Shown in pieces: positions 33,343 through 44,755 of a stretch of DNA of 64,000 nt (positions within the stretch are counted from its first letter, which is position 1; the number at the start of each line of letters is the position of its first letter). This DNA comes from Rhizophagus clarus (Eukaryota; Glomeromycota; Glomeromycetes; Glomerales; Glomeraceae). A program made the position numbers and the translations under genes. The DNA lies in assembly GCA_015698045.1 (NCBI GenBank), contig BLAL01000205.1:124001-188000 (forward strand), read 5' to 3'. The notes beneath the pieces are model-generated. The model was given only the letters and a program-made list of their open reading frames with translations. It searched no databases and was not told the DNA's origin.

Positions 33343-33616
33343 CTGACGATCTCAAAATTGTGACTCCCTCAGCCCTCCATAACATATGGTTTTGACGTTA
33401 TTATTTACTTATATAGTAGGCCCTGTGTTGCAACTAGACCTTCTTTCACATTTTTTCTCATGTTTGTTTAGGGAAAAAAATAAGAATAGTAATTTCTTTC
33501 ACTTGATATGTGAGAAATTTCCCTATCACACAGACCGGCTCGTGTGATCATTTATTTTGTCGTACAATTTGGCCGAAGGCGCAGTGCATAGCTCAGCTAT
33601 TCTTCTGAGATGATGA
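33343..33616. other. no recognised feature
   Basis: No credible coding frame. It lies downstream of the polymerase fragment on the minus strand. Confidence 0.4.
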
Positions 33617-33928
33617 TCATTTCTCCGGATTAGCATTAATCGAACTGCTTGGGAAACTGGAATTGGAAATATCAAACATTTTATTCACATCGCTTTTAAA
33701 CAATTTTACAAGGTTTTCTAGTCCCTCCAAATTTTTCTCAAATACTTTGGTTAGCTCCTCCAGATTGCTAGGTAAATTATTGGATAAATCTTTTTTACTT
33801 GGTCCCTCTAGGATCCTTTCAGCTTGGCGCTCGCTTTCCATTCTTACCTTCAGTACTGCGGAAGTTAGTCTAATTAATGGGAAGAAAAAAAATAATATAA
33901 TAATGTATGTGATCTGACTACACATCAC
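33617..33928 (-). CDS. hypothetical 103-residue protein with N-terminal hydrophobic segment
   Basis: Starts just after the polymerase stop (8 bp gap). Residues 6-20 (ITYIIILFFFFPLI) form a hydrophobic segment that could be a signal or membrane anchor; the rest is helical and charged (ESERQAERILEG, LEELTKVFEKNLEGLENLVK). No family recognised. Its close packing behind the polymerase suggests the same element, but the coding status is uncertain. Confidence 0.35.
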   Translation of the reverse strand: MMCSQITYIIILFFFFPLIRLTSAVLKVRMESERQAERILEGPSKKDLSNNLPSNLEELTKVFEKNLEGLENLVKLFKSDVNKMFDISNSSFPSSSINANPEK

Positions 33929-33936
33929 TATCTAGC

Positions 33937-34902
33937 TTATGTCTGAAGGCTAGATATGTGAGACACACATTCATTTAAATATTTCTCTGGGAGCTTGGCC
34001 CTCATAGCTCTTTTTTCGGCCTGTTCATAAGGAATATCAGCTTTTACCATATTTTTATAAAACATAATGTGCCAATGGAAATATGGTAAAGGGGTAATCC
34101 TATCAAATAGAATCCAGTCCTTAGTATTTATGGGACTGAGTGCCTTCTTCTCAGACTCGACCAGAGATAATATATGATCCTTTGATCGAATACCTACATT
34201 TTTGGCATAGAATACTTCCTTACCAAAGAGACAGTCTCTATAGACTAGAGTCATAGGGTCTACCACAGTTCGCATTGCTAAATCTTTAGCTTCTTGTTCT
34301 GATAATGAGGACTTATCTATTGGTTCATCTAGCAGGGATTCTTCTAAATTTGGCATATATGTATTTATAGCCATTTCTTCCATACCCTTTTTACTAACCC
34401 CCTTATGTCTAGAATTTGTGGACTTATCTGCTAAGACATAGTGATATAATTTAGAGTTAATATGAAAAGATTCTGTAATCACACTGTCAGGGGTCTCATC
34501 CTTGAATAGCCCAATAGTTTTGGAATCATTGAGATCGAATATATCTGGTCGCTCGGCCATATCTTTATAAATATCCTCAGTCATAATTAGAATTATAAAG
34601 GAATCTGTGTCCATATAGCCAAGCTGAGCATTATCGCCATATCTCTCCTTTACATATCCATACCAGAAGCGGTACATGTGGAGCTTGCTAAGACCTAAGA
34701 CTGATGCTCCAACAATGATGGGCTTATTGAGAGTCACACTAGCCTTTTCCATATGTGCTCCTACCAGTGTATCTCCAAGTGGATGTCCATACTTGAATCT
34801 TGGGCTACTGACTTTCTTCAAGAAGGCCTTTTCATCTCGCTCATTATTCATTTTCATGAGCTTGACATCCTGGTATTTGCGAACATTCTCCATAGTCTTA
34901 CC
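33937..34902 (-). pseudogene. protein-primed family B DNA polymerase, C-terminal fragment
   Basis: Open from the hAT edge to the stop at 33937. GKTMENVRKYQD opens the fragment; the palm motif C is GYMDTDSF (DTDS at residues 95-98 of the frame from 34893), and HKGVSKKG (about 34400) is the Lys-Gly element after it. The exonuclease domain and motifs A and B, which should precede it, are missing. I assign it to the Maverick/Polinton-like group of protein-primed polymerases. It would copy the element's DNA. The fragment itself has no internal stop. Confidence 0.82.
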
Positions 34903-37900
34903 CAGTGATGGGCATTGGAATTTGAAAGCACATGTGGACTTCCAAATCTTCTAATTCCAATCATACTTCCAATTCCAATGAATTTTTATTGGAAGTTTGG
35001 AAGCACTTTATCACGTGAACATATTTTATCCAATAAAATTAAATCATATATAATACATAAATCTTTAAAAGCATTAAACAAAAAAAAGTTTTTATTAAGT
35101 TTTATTCGTTTGATTCTATATTTAAGTAATTAGGAGCATTAAGAGATGAACTAAATAAACTTTTAAGCTCTCATTTTGCTTTTTTGTCTATTGCTGGATG
35201 TATATATTCACTTAAGAGATCACCTTTCATATTATTATCCGAATTACTCTTCAATTCCTCTTCCTCTTCCAATTGTGCTAACCCTTCTTCTATTAACATC
35301 TCTTCCCACTCTCCCAATTCTTGTTCCCAATGTTCAGGAGTAACAATAGTGTTATCTTCAATATCTTCTTCTTCCTCTTCAATATTTGAATTCGGTGTAA
35401 AAACTTCAGAATCAGTTTCCATTGGAAGAGCATTTGAATCCAAAAATTGAATTTGACTTTGTTGTAATTCCTTTTCTCTTAACGAAAAATTAATAGATGC
35501 CCGAAGTTGACTCATTGCTAATATTTTTTCATTCTAATAAAAAAAAAATTTTTAATATTTTAATTAATAAAAAAAATAATACAAATAAATAAGAAACCCA
35601 GCATCAAACAAATACTAAAAGATCTAATAAAAAAACTCGCCATAAAATAAATTAATAAATAAACCATTGTTTAATAATTAGATAAATAAATTTATTATCA
35701 AAAGTGTTATATATTAACTAAATAATTAAGTTCTAACTTACTTTTAATCGGTTATGACGAACTGTATGTAAAAAACCTATGGAAGACCACATTCGTTCAA
35801 CAGATGCAGCATTCACACACATACCAAAAATTTTTAAAGCAACTGCAGCCAATTCTTTATAATCACCTTCTACATATCCCCAAAATTTAAAAGCATCCTC
35901 TCCAAATTATTCAAAAGTCTCATTATTAAATGGTTCAACCTTTTGACGAAAATCCTCAAATTCCAATAATAATCGTAATGGGCGTTTTTTAAACCATGCT
36001 TATAATAATATGTCAAATATCATCCTAGGGAAGTAAATGATAAATTATTAAGATCAGAATTGAAATATGCAAAACGATATTTTGGATGGAGGGCGAAAGA
36101 AAGTAAGAATAATGGCTGCTCCCATTGACTCCAACGTTTTTCTAATCGATCAATCATTTGATTGCCTAAATCTGAATCAGGAAATTGCTTCCAAAATTGA
36201 CAAAAATATCCAAGAGCATGAAGCACTTCATAAAGACGTGCTTTATCACATTGCAGCTTGTTTAATACACCACAATAAGGTAATAAAATGTCTTGCAAAA
36301 GCTCGATTTTTTCTCACCAATCATTATCAAAAAGTATTTGGCAAAGTTCTGAATTTAAGTAAAGTTCATCTTCTGAACCAATTTGTGGACGTTCGTAACG
36401 AATTGCCAAATTCTATAAATAATAAAAAAAATTTTTTGATTATTGTATTATTATAAAAAATCAATAAAAAAAAATAATTACTCGTAAAGCTTGTTTAGAC
36501 CGAATGAGACTTTTAAAGCAAAAATAATGACTGTTCCATCTTGTCTCACCAGGAATTACAATTGAATAATATTTGTCATATAATTCATTTTGTATATCTC
36601 GCAATTTACCAATGAAATAACTATTATTTGCATTTTTAAAATAAGAAGCAATTTTAATTGCTTTACTTGATGCGGTTTTCAAAATTGGTGACTCTTTAAA
36701 AATATCTCCAATTGCCAGTTGACATTGGTGTGCAAAACAAGGAAGAAAGACAATTTCTGCATATTCTAATCGAAGTCGTCGCCTATGATAAATTATTAAA
36801 TAAGTAATAGTTTGAAATTAAAGCATGCATTCATTTTAATAATTTTATTTATTTACCATGCTGCAGCATAAGCCGGTGCACTATCTGACACTATTGCATT
36901 AAGTTTAATACCTAATCTTTTAGTTTCTTGAATTAATCCAGTTATTTTTGGTATTATTTCAATTAACCGTTCACGTTCACTACTAATGTCTGAGGCGTCC
37001 CATATTAAAATTTCACCTGAAGACAATATAAATAATGATCCGAATATATGCTGATTTAAAATATTCTTCCAACCATCAAACGCTAATACAACTCCAACTT
37101 TATCATTAATTAATTTATCATTTCTCAAAGTATTCACATTTTCAGTTTCTCTTGTTAATATACGATTAGATAGAGCCTTTCTATTTGGCAATATGAGATG
37201 TGAATTCAAAAATTCAAAGAGTTCCAAGGTTGCAGGATGATCAATCCACTGAAATGAGAAACCGTTTGCTACTGACATTCTTAGTAAAAGACGTTCAAAT
37301 TTTGGTATTTCACTTTTAGTTGGAGTGCGAATAAGATTATTTTTAATTGTATTTTTTGAATTAAAGTTGCATGTAGATGATGTTGATGAAGCAAATGATC
37401 TAAATGACTTTACTGAACCCGTTTCTTCTATTGATTTAAATTTTGGAATTTTGAAATTATACTGCAAAGATTTTAAATACTTTAAGACTTTTTCATCATT
37501 CTTACCAAATTCATTATCCACTTTTTGACGTTTTTGATATATTTTTTCTTCCATCTCATTATCTGTCAAATTAATAATATCATCTAGTTCTTCTTGATTT
37601 CCAATTTTTTCTCGAAAATGTGGACAATTTTTCAAGTGATTTTTGACTTGCAGTTTTTTATTTGTAAACGTATTTCTTGAAAGTTCATCACCTTCTAACT
37701 TTTCAAAACAAGCAATACATGCCGCGTAGGTATTACATGAATTTTGTTTTCCAAGAACCTTTATATATTTAGTAAGACGGTGGGTCCTGGGTCTTTTCAT
37801 TATTTTAAAAAAAATGAAATGATTATATAAAAACGTGTTATGATTTTGATAATTAATATATGTGATATTTACGTTATTCGTGACAATAAAATTACTAATT

Positions 37901-38082
37901 TTGTATTGGAAGCTTCCATTGGAAGCTTCCAATTACTATGTCCAATTTCCAAGAATTTTGATTGGAAGCTTCCAATGCACATGAAACATTGGAAGATTGG
38001 CATCTTCCAATTAATCCAATTTTTTCCAATGGAACTTCCAATTCCAATAAATTTCATTGGAAGCTTCCAATGCACATCACTG
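34903..38082 (-). mobile_element. second hAT transposon, no target duplication
   Basis: Termini CAGTGATGGGCATTGGAA (34903) and, inverted, CAGTGATGTGCATTGGAA (38082). CAGTG ends and the encoded transposase are typical of hAT. The 8 bp outside the ends differ (GTCTTACC and AATAAAAG). Subterminal arrays of TTGGAAGCTTCCAA occur at 37905-38075 and a simpler version at 34915-35000. It separates two ends of a polymerase gene whose middle is absent. Confidence 0.88.
35171..37800 (-). pseudogene. hAT transposase, four exons, lightly broken
   Basis: Exon model: 37800-36857, 36782-36482, 36412-35742, 35533-35171, all GT-AG introns. BED-like Cys/His pattern (CNTYAACIACFEKL, then LKNCPH) at 37740-37620; first Asp in VVLAFDGWKN (about 37090), second in AIVSDSAPAYAA (about 36890); CFAHQCQL and ETRWNSHY in exon 2; dimerisation block FWGYVEGDYKELAAVALKIF and NAASVERMWSSIG in exon 3 (about 35890-35770); acidic tail in exon 4. 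Breaks: TGA near 36330 where Trp fits, a frameshift near 36000, a stop near 35910. The N-terminal frame extends to 37932, but ATG 37800 (KRPRTHRL) is the likely start. Confidence 0.85.
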
Positions 38083-38724
38083 AATAAAAGTATATGTTGG
38101 ATTGTCATTAGGATGGGGAATTTTGCCCACCCATTTGCTCATTAAAGAACGATTTCTATACGGTCTTTCTGGATCTCTTCCAACTGGACATTCTTTAAAG
38201 TTAATATCCTCCTGAATAGGTTCCTTTGGGATTGCGTCTTGCTCTTAAGCGTCTTGTTGCTCAACTTCGCTAGGTCCTGCCTTTTGAGGAATATTTTCCT
38301 CGAAAGCCTCATCATCAGCTTGTAATAGTTCATGATGTAGTCGCTGACATTCTTTTAAGTTTAGTGGCAAATCAAGTTCTTCGCCAGTAACTTTGAACCA
38401 TTTTCGGTGCAATCTGACACCCCATGTTTTCATATGCTCTCTAGGCTTTCTTGCATGCCTATCAATAAACTTATCTTGAGTGACCTTGCTAGGTCCTGCC
38501 TGCTCTTCTCTATTTGCTTGGGTTGATTAGCTGGAACCTGTTTTGGGATCATTCTCTTGATTTTTGGGTGATTGAATGATAGGTAGAACTAATAGGGCAG
38601 GTAAAGGTTGAATAACTTTAAGTATAATTTTCTGACAACATTGAAATTGTCTTTCTTGATGACGTCTAAGTTTCCATAATTTGGGAAAGTTTTTATCACA
38701 TCTATCACAAGTATGAATAACCAT
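38083..38724 (-). pseudogene. N-terminal fragment of the polymerase gene with C2HC finger
   Basis: One frame from ATG 38724 to the hAT edge, with TAA at 38525-38527 and 38246-38248 (each CAA to TAA by one change). The finger CDRCDKNF to RRHQERQFQC (38709-38638) has spacing C-x2-C-x12-H-x6-C. Then follow a Gln/Pro-rich linker, RLHRKWFKVTGEELDLPLNL and, near the edge, SLMSKWVGKIPHPNDNPTYT. A finger at this place fits Rhizophagus Maverick-like polymerases as I recall them. The identification rests on position and the finger; no polymerase motif is in this piece. Confidence 0.5.
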
Positions 38725-40060
38725 TATATAAGTATTATATAATTTCTTTTTTTAATTATAGTATTGCAACTACTATATAATACTTATAAAATTTCTTTCT
38801 TTAATTAATTAATTATATACCCTATAAGTTTTATGTCTCTAAACACTATCAGAGGTTGCGCTCTAGGGCTTTTCAGAATGTCAGCTAAGCTATTAAAATT
38901 TTGGTACCTTGCGCCAGAATTTTGGTATCCTTAATCTTTGTATACCCAGAAATTTTGGTACCCCAGAGGTAAGACTTTTTTTTTTTGTATAACTTTTTGT
39001 CCCTGTATTTTGGTAAAGAATTAGCTCTAGAATGATTTCCTGTATATCAAGAAATTATTGGTTTACTAGAATAGGTTCAATGGCCTTTTTGATTTACTTT
39101 CTATCATTCAAGATTTTGGTACCCTCCCTTTAGTCGTGATACCAAAATTTGATCTTTGTTTACAACTATAAATCAGTTTTTGAATTAATTCTAGTATAAC
39201 ATAAAAATATGGTATGCAAATTATGTTTGACAGGTCGAACGCTGAACACACTCGGACACTTCAGTCCTCGGTGTTCAGCGTTCTCTTAAGAGGCAAGCAA
39301 TATGGCATACTTTTTTCGTTATATTATTTGAGATTAAAATCGGGCCAGTACGTTAACAAAGATGGTGATCTCCTTTAACTTGAAAACTAAAAAATTGGGT
39401 AAAAGGATATGTTAACAAAATTTGTGCCCCAGCCTGATTTAAAACTTAAATTCAATATTATATTTCGATATATTTCCTGGTCTTGAAAATAAATTTGGGT
39501 TAAAAAAAGATTACATAAATTTTGTATATTGGGAAATAAGTTGGGAGAGGCTTACACTAATTATACCTATTCGGAAATCTTGTCCCAGAACCCCCATTTT
39601 GTTCTATATAGGAGGAAGGTCAGTATGTAAATAGTTTATTAGAGAATTATGGGTTGCATAGGAAATAAATATTATTTTTTATATATATCACACGTAATAG
39701 CATTTTTTTTACCATAATAATATAGTTTTAATAAATAAAATGGTTATTAATTCTTAACAATACGGGTGTGACATAAATAAATTGTAGCTGAAATTTGTAT
39801 TCAATTTGTGTTCAATTTGTGTTGATAATTCTGGTAAAAAATTTGTTAATTTTAGCCAAATTTCGTTAAATTTGTTGAATTTGTGTTGAATTTGTGTTGA
39901 TAATCTTTAATTTATCACGAAGGGATGATATTTAGTAATTGTTCATATACAATTTCTGTAACGATGTACATAATTTTTTAAAATACAGATTTCCATAATT
40001 TTACGATATCGTATTTTCTGGCCAATTAAAATTAGGTTGATCCTTGCATGTGATTTAATC
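38725..40060. other. intergenic, with repeated AATTTTGGTACC words and a hairpin
   Basis: AATTTTGGTA(C/T)C occurs at least four times between 38897 and 39130. A strong hairpin lies at 39237-39283. ATTTGTGTTGA repeats occur at 39800-39900. No gene recognised. Confidence 0.5.
39237..39283. repeat. perfect 13-bp hairpin
   Basis: GAACGCTGAACAC (39237-39249) and its exact inverse GTGTTCAGCGTTC (39271-39283), with a 21-nt loop that has its own CGGAC/GTCC pairing. GC-rich in an AT-rich setting. It resembles an RNA stem or a factor site; the role is unknown. Confidence 0.8.
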
Positions 40061-40204
40061 ATTTAATCATGCACGCGTTTTTTGTCTTATTTATTTTTGT
40101 CTCTTATTTCTTTATTTTTTTGTTCAATATTTTTAATTTTTTTGTCTCTTCTTTCTATTATTTCTTTAATTATATACAATATATTTATATATATTTCATA
40201 ATTT

Positions 40205-40900
40205 ATTGCTTTGCAGGTATAGAAATATTTGTTTATTAATACTAATTATTTTCATTTTTTTTTACCTCTTTGTTATTTTGTATCATAATACTAACAATAA
40301 TATCTATGTTTCCTTTATTCCTTTTTACTTGTACTTTAATACTAACGATACTAACAATACTAACAATATGTTTATTTTTTCCTTTCTCTTTATTTCTTTA
40401 TTCTTTTGTTCAATTACTTTGCAGGTATAGAAATATTTATTTATTAATACTAATTATTTTAATATTAACGCATTTTTTTTTACCTCTTTGTTATTTTGTA
40501 TCGTAATACTAACAATAATATCCATGTTTCCTTTATTCCTTTTTACTTGTACTTTAATACTAACGATACTAACAATACTAACAACATGTTTATTTTTTCC
40601 TTTCTCTTTATTTCTTTATTCTTTTGTTCAATTACTTTGCAGGTATAGAAATATTTATTTATTAATACTAATTATTTTAATATTAACGCTTTTTTTTTAC
40701 CTCTTTGTTACTTTATGTCGTAATACTAACAATACTATCTACGTTTCCTTTATTCCTTTTTACTTGTACTTTAATACTAACGATAATATCCATGTTTCTT
40801 TTACTCCTTTTACTATTTCTTTAACTCTTTTTACCTTAATACTAACAATACTAACAATATTTCTTTTATCTTTATATCTAATACCAACATTACTATAGCT
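40205..40900 (+). repeat. about 3.3 copies of a 210-bp repeat containing intron-like signals
   Basis: TTGCAGGTATAGAAATATTT recurs at 40211, 40419 and 40637 (spacing 208 and 218). Each unit also has CTAACAATA runs (ATACTAACGATACTAACAA), so branch-site-like CTAAC, a pyrimidine stretch and CAG-GTATAG recur together. Frames through it are spurious. Confidence 0.9.
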
Positions 40901-41039
40901 GTTTCTCTTCTTTTTACATCTAATTGTATCGTTACTCTTTCTTTTTTTACTTTTATATATTTTGTATATAGTAATAAATACTTGTAATTTTTATAATTTA
41001 ATTCATATTATATCTAATAAAATATACATTATATAAACT

Positions 41040-41430
41040 TATAGTACAAAAATGAATTTTGAAATATTACGTAAAATTACGAATCGTCAAAATATTTTAA
41101 AAAGTTGCAAAATATTACGCAATAAAATTACACAATATTACGAACCGTAAAATTATGAAACTTTGCATATCGTAATATTTTGAAATATTTTAAAAAGTTA
41201 CAAAATATTACGCTTATGCAAACTTGCGGCGGGTCTGGAAACTTACGAAATATTATGTAAAATTACGAAATATTGCAAATGCGTAAAATTATGGAATATT
41301 ACGAACCGTAAAATTACGAAACTTTGCATATCATAATATTTCGAAATATTTTAAAAAGTTACGAAATATTACTCTTCCGCAAACTTGCAGCGGGTCTAAA
41401 AACTTACGAAATATTATGATGCGTAATCTT
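41040..41430. repeat. 161-bp satellite, two copies, built from ATTACG words
   Basis: (C/G)AATATTACGAACCG begins at 41133 and 41294, and both units continue through ACTTTGCATATC, AAAAAGTTAC and AACTTGC(G/A)GCGGGTCT. Flanks carry further ATTACGTAAAATTACG words. No coding sense. Confidence 0.88.
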
Positions 41431-41463
41431 GCGCAACTTTTCGCACTATAAAATTTCCTGATG

Positions 41464-41606
41464 TTGCAATAGAAAGGTACGAAACTCAAAAAATTTTTAA
41501 ATTTACTTTATATGCTAATTATGTTTTTTATACTAAAATAAGTGTAAATTTAATATTAATTAAGTTTTTATTTTTTTTTGAGTTTTGTATCTTTCTATTG
41601 CAAAGA
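41464..41606. repeat. 142-bp inverted-repeat unit
   Basis: TTGCAATAGAAAGGTACG at the left and its inverse (with GATACA for GGTACG) at the right, each followed inside by AAACTCAAAAAA. About 30 bp stem, 80 bp AT-rich loop. It could be a very short MITE. It lies between the satellite and the ladder. Confidence 0.75.
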
Positions 41607-41689
41607 CCCCATATGCTATTTTAGTAGGTACTTTTTTTTTATTTTTTTATTTTTTACTTTAATGAACATTACTAATTTATTTTTTTAGA

Positions 41690-43300
41690 ATTTTTTTTTT
41701 GATTCTTTAAATATAGAAATACAGTGAATAAAAAGTTAAAAAATTTGTTATTTTAGCAAATATTACTAATTGTTTGTCTTCTTTTTTTAAGTATTTGTTT
41801 AAGTTTTCTAAAATGAAATTGAGTAAGTAAAAAACTTTTTAATAATTTTTTTTTATTTTAACAATTATTAACTGGTTTTATCTTTTATTTTTCTTAGCAG
41901 ATTTTTTCAATATGAATATTTGGCTAGGTAAATAAAAAGATTTTATAATTTTTTTTTATTTTAATTCATATTACTAAATATTTGTTTTATTTTTTTTTTA
42001 GGCATTTTCTTAGAATTTCTCTAAACGTTAATAGAATTTGATAGGTACTAAAAAAAATTTTTCTTTCTTAATAAACATTTCTAATTATTCATTATTATTT
42101 TTTTAAGACTTTGGACATGAAAATTTGGTAATTAAAAAGAATATATATACATAATTTTTAATTTTAAAAAACATTATTAACTTTTTTGTTTTTTTTTTAG
42201 CAGCTTTTTTAGATATGGTATTGCAGAATACTGGTAAGTAAAAGAAAATATTTTTATATATTTTTTGTATTAACAAACATTACTAATAAACTGTTCATTT
42301 CTATTTTTATTTTATTAAGATAATATTATTAGAACATTACTAAATGCAATACCTATCAATTACGCTACTATAATAAGTAACTGTGATTTTAGCATAGATC
42401 ATATGACTTAATCTGATTTACTGATTAATAATTTTTTTTTTAAAAGCTTTAATTAATTCAAAAAAAATATTTATTTTTTTATTAATTTAAAAAAAATTTT
42501 TTTCTTTAGAGATGACCTGAATTTAGATTTCAGCATAAAATTTTAGAATAATAAGTTGAAGGAAGATATTTTTTTTATTATAAGAATATTTCTAACATTT
42601 TTTTTTTATATTTTTTTTTTAAAGATGACTCCTAAACTTAAAGAATTAAAATTTGTAATTATTACAAACTTAGTTTTTTATTTTATTTTTTTTTACTAAT
42701 CGTTTTTATTTATTTATTTTTTTATAGGTTTTAGTGAACTTTTAAGAATAGAAAAAACTAAGATTTGTAAGTATTATAAACTTAATTTTTTTTTTAATAA
42801 AGTAAAATAATTTAAAAGTCATTATATTTATTTTATTTTATTTTATAGATTTTGAATGGATTTTGATTGAAAAAAACTAAGATTCATAAGTATTATGAAT
42901 TTAGCTCTTTTTATTTATTTTTTTTATTAGTAATTAATAGTTTCATTATTTGATCTTATTTTATTTTTTTTTTATAAATTTCAGGTGGATTTTGATGGAA
43001 AAAGTGTTAAGAATCATAAGTATAAATCAAATTTTAGTCTTTTTTTGCTTTTTTTAATAAAGTAGAACATTTTTATTTATTATTTTTTTTTTATAAATTT
43101 TGAGTATTTTCTGATGAAAAAAGAATTAACTAAAATCATAAGTACTAATATGATTAAATTTTAGTTAATTTTTGTTTTATTTTTAAGGATAGAAAAAGAT
43201 TCGTAAGTATGAGTATGAATATTAGTCCATTTTTTTGCTTTTTTTATAAATTCATTAACTGTTCTTATTTTTTTTTTTAGAAGTTTGGCAAGTAGGTAAT
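41690..43300 (+). repeat. micro-exon ladder, about 14 units
   Basis: Units of 90-130 bp: ACTAAT/TTAACT, a T-run ending AG, a 25-60 nt piece, then GTAAGT-type donor. Examples: TTAGCAGCTTTTTTAGATA...GTAAGTAAAAG (about 42198), ATAGGTTTTAGTGAAC...GTAAGTATTAT (about 42725). Units near 42735, 42855, 42985 and 43110 share GGATTTTGAT(G/T)GAAAAA and a ...ATAAGTAT end, so the ladder grew by tandem duplication. Confidence 0.65.
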
Positions 43301-43679
43301 ATTAAAAAAGGAATCTCACAACTAAATGAAATAGACTTATTTACTTGATACGTATTTAAAAGAATGTGATTGCATATATGTATAGGTAGTTTCTTTTGTT
43401 AAAATGTTTACTGACATTTTTAAATTTTTATAGAAATGAGCAATAAATTAACAAAATAAAGATGCACGAACTTATAGTTGTATTTACCTTAATCAAAAAT
43501 TTTAAGCTAAAAAAATAATTTTTCGTGCTAATTGTAAAAATTATTATGTAATAATATAATTAATCAATACAATTAGGAAAAATGTATATCTTGCAGAAAA
43601 GTAATATGATTAAATCTAATATGATATTTATTTATTATCATGTGATCCATAACAAATAGGTATTTATTTATAATTTTTT

Positions 43680-44755
43680 TTTAAATACGTTTTTTTAAAA
43701 CATTTTTAATGTTTCATTTTTTTTAGGTTACTAAAATAAATGTATTTATTTTTTTTTGTCAAACGCTGTGAAAAGTAATAATCACTTTATTTTAATGCTT
43801 ATCAAAAATATTATCTATAAATAAAATATTATGTAAATGAAAACCAGTTTGCAGGAAGTCTTTTATTCTCAAAGATATATCATTTCTTCATGCTTTTTTT
43901 TCTTTTATTTTTGTTTTCAATTTCTTATTTCTAATTTCTTTTTTTTCTTTAGGTCTTTAGGTTCTTTCAGTTTCATAAATAAAGTTTGGTATGTATTATT
44001 CTTCTTTTTCATATATTACTTTCTGTTTCTATTGTTTTTTTGCATTTTATTTATTAATTTTATTTTATTTTTTTCTTTATGAGTTTGCTTTCATTTTTTT
44101 TTTCCTTTTAATTTCATTTTTTTTTTGTTTTTTTGATCTTATTTTTCTTTTCCATCTGATTTTATTTACCCTTTTGTTCTCCCTTTCAATTTGTTCTTAT
44201 TTTCTTTTATTCTCATTTTCTTTTACTTTATCTTTTGATTCTATTTTCTTTATTTTTCTATTCACTTTTACATTAATGTTATTTCCATTTTATTATTCCT
44301 TTGATTTCATTTTTTCCTTTATTTTTTCTTTCAATTTTATTTTTATTTTTACTTTTTTATTTTCTTTTACTTTTTCTTTGATTTTATTTTTCTTTTTATT
44401 TGCATTTTTATTTTCTACTTTGATCCTTTTTGTTATCACCTTTGATTTTGTTTTCTTTTTTGTTTTCCCTTCCAATTTTATTTCTCTTTGATTTTGTTTT
44501 TCCTTTTTTGTTCTTTCTTTTGATTTGTTTTTCTTTCTCTTTTATCTATCCTTTTCATTTTTGTCTATCTTTTTCATTTTTATTTATTTCTTATATTTTT
44601 GTTTACTTTCTTTTTCTGTTTACTTTTCATTTTTGCTTGCCTTTTTTTTTTATTTATCTTTTCTCTTTCTATTTATTCTTTCATTTCTGTTTGTCTTTCT
44701 ATTTTCATTTATCTTTATCATTTTTAGTTTTATTGTTATTATTTATTATTAATTC
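43680..44755 (+). repeat. ladder tail and long pyrimidine tract
   Basis: After a short unit ending near 43985 comes about 770 bp of T/C words (TTTTCTTTTATT, TTTGATTTTATTT). It has the same order, ladder then pyrimidine tract, as in the two minus-strand copies. The Phe-rich frames are low complexity and are not annotated as genes. Confidence 0.7.

Noticed and set aside
33043..33346. Several frames on both strands rich in RNSA/FRN repeats
   Set aside because: They are translations of GCAATTCCGCAA words in the satellite element.
33570..33612. A less AT-rich stretch (GCGCAGTGCATAGCTCAGC) as a tRNA-related sequence
   Set aside because: Only a partial resemblance; no acceptor stem or anticodon arm can be drawn. 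I found no credible tRNA or rRNA in the window.
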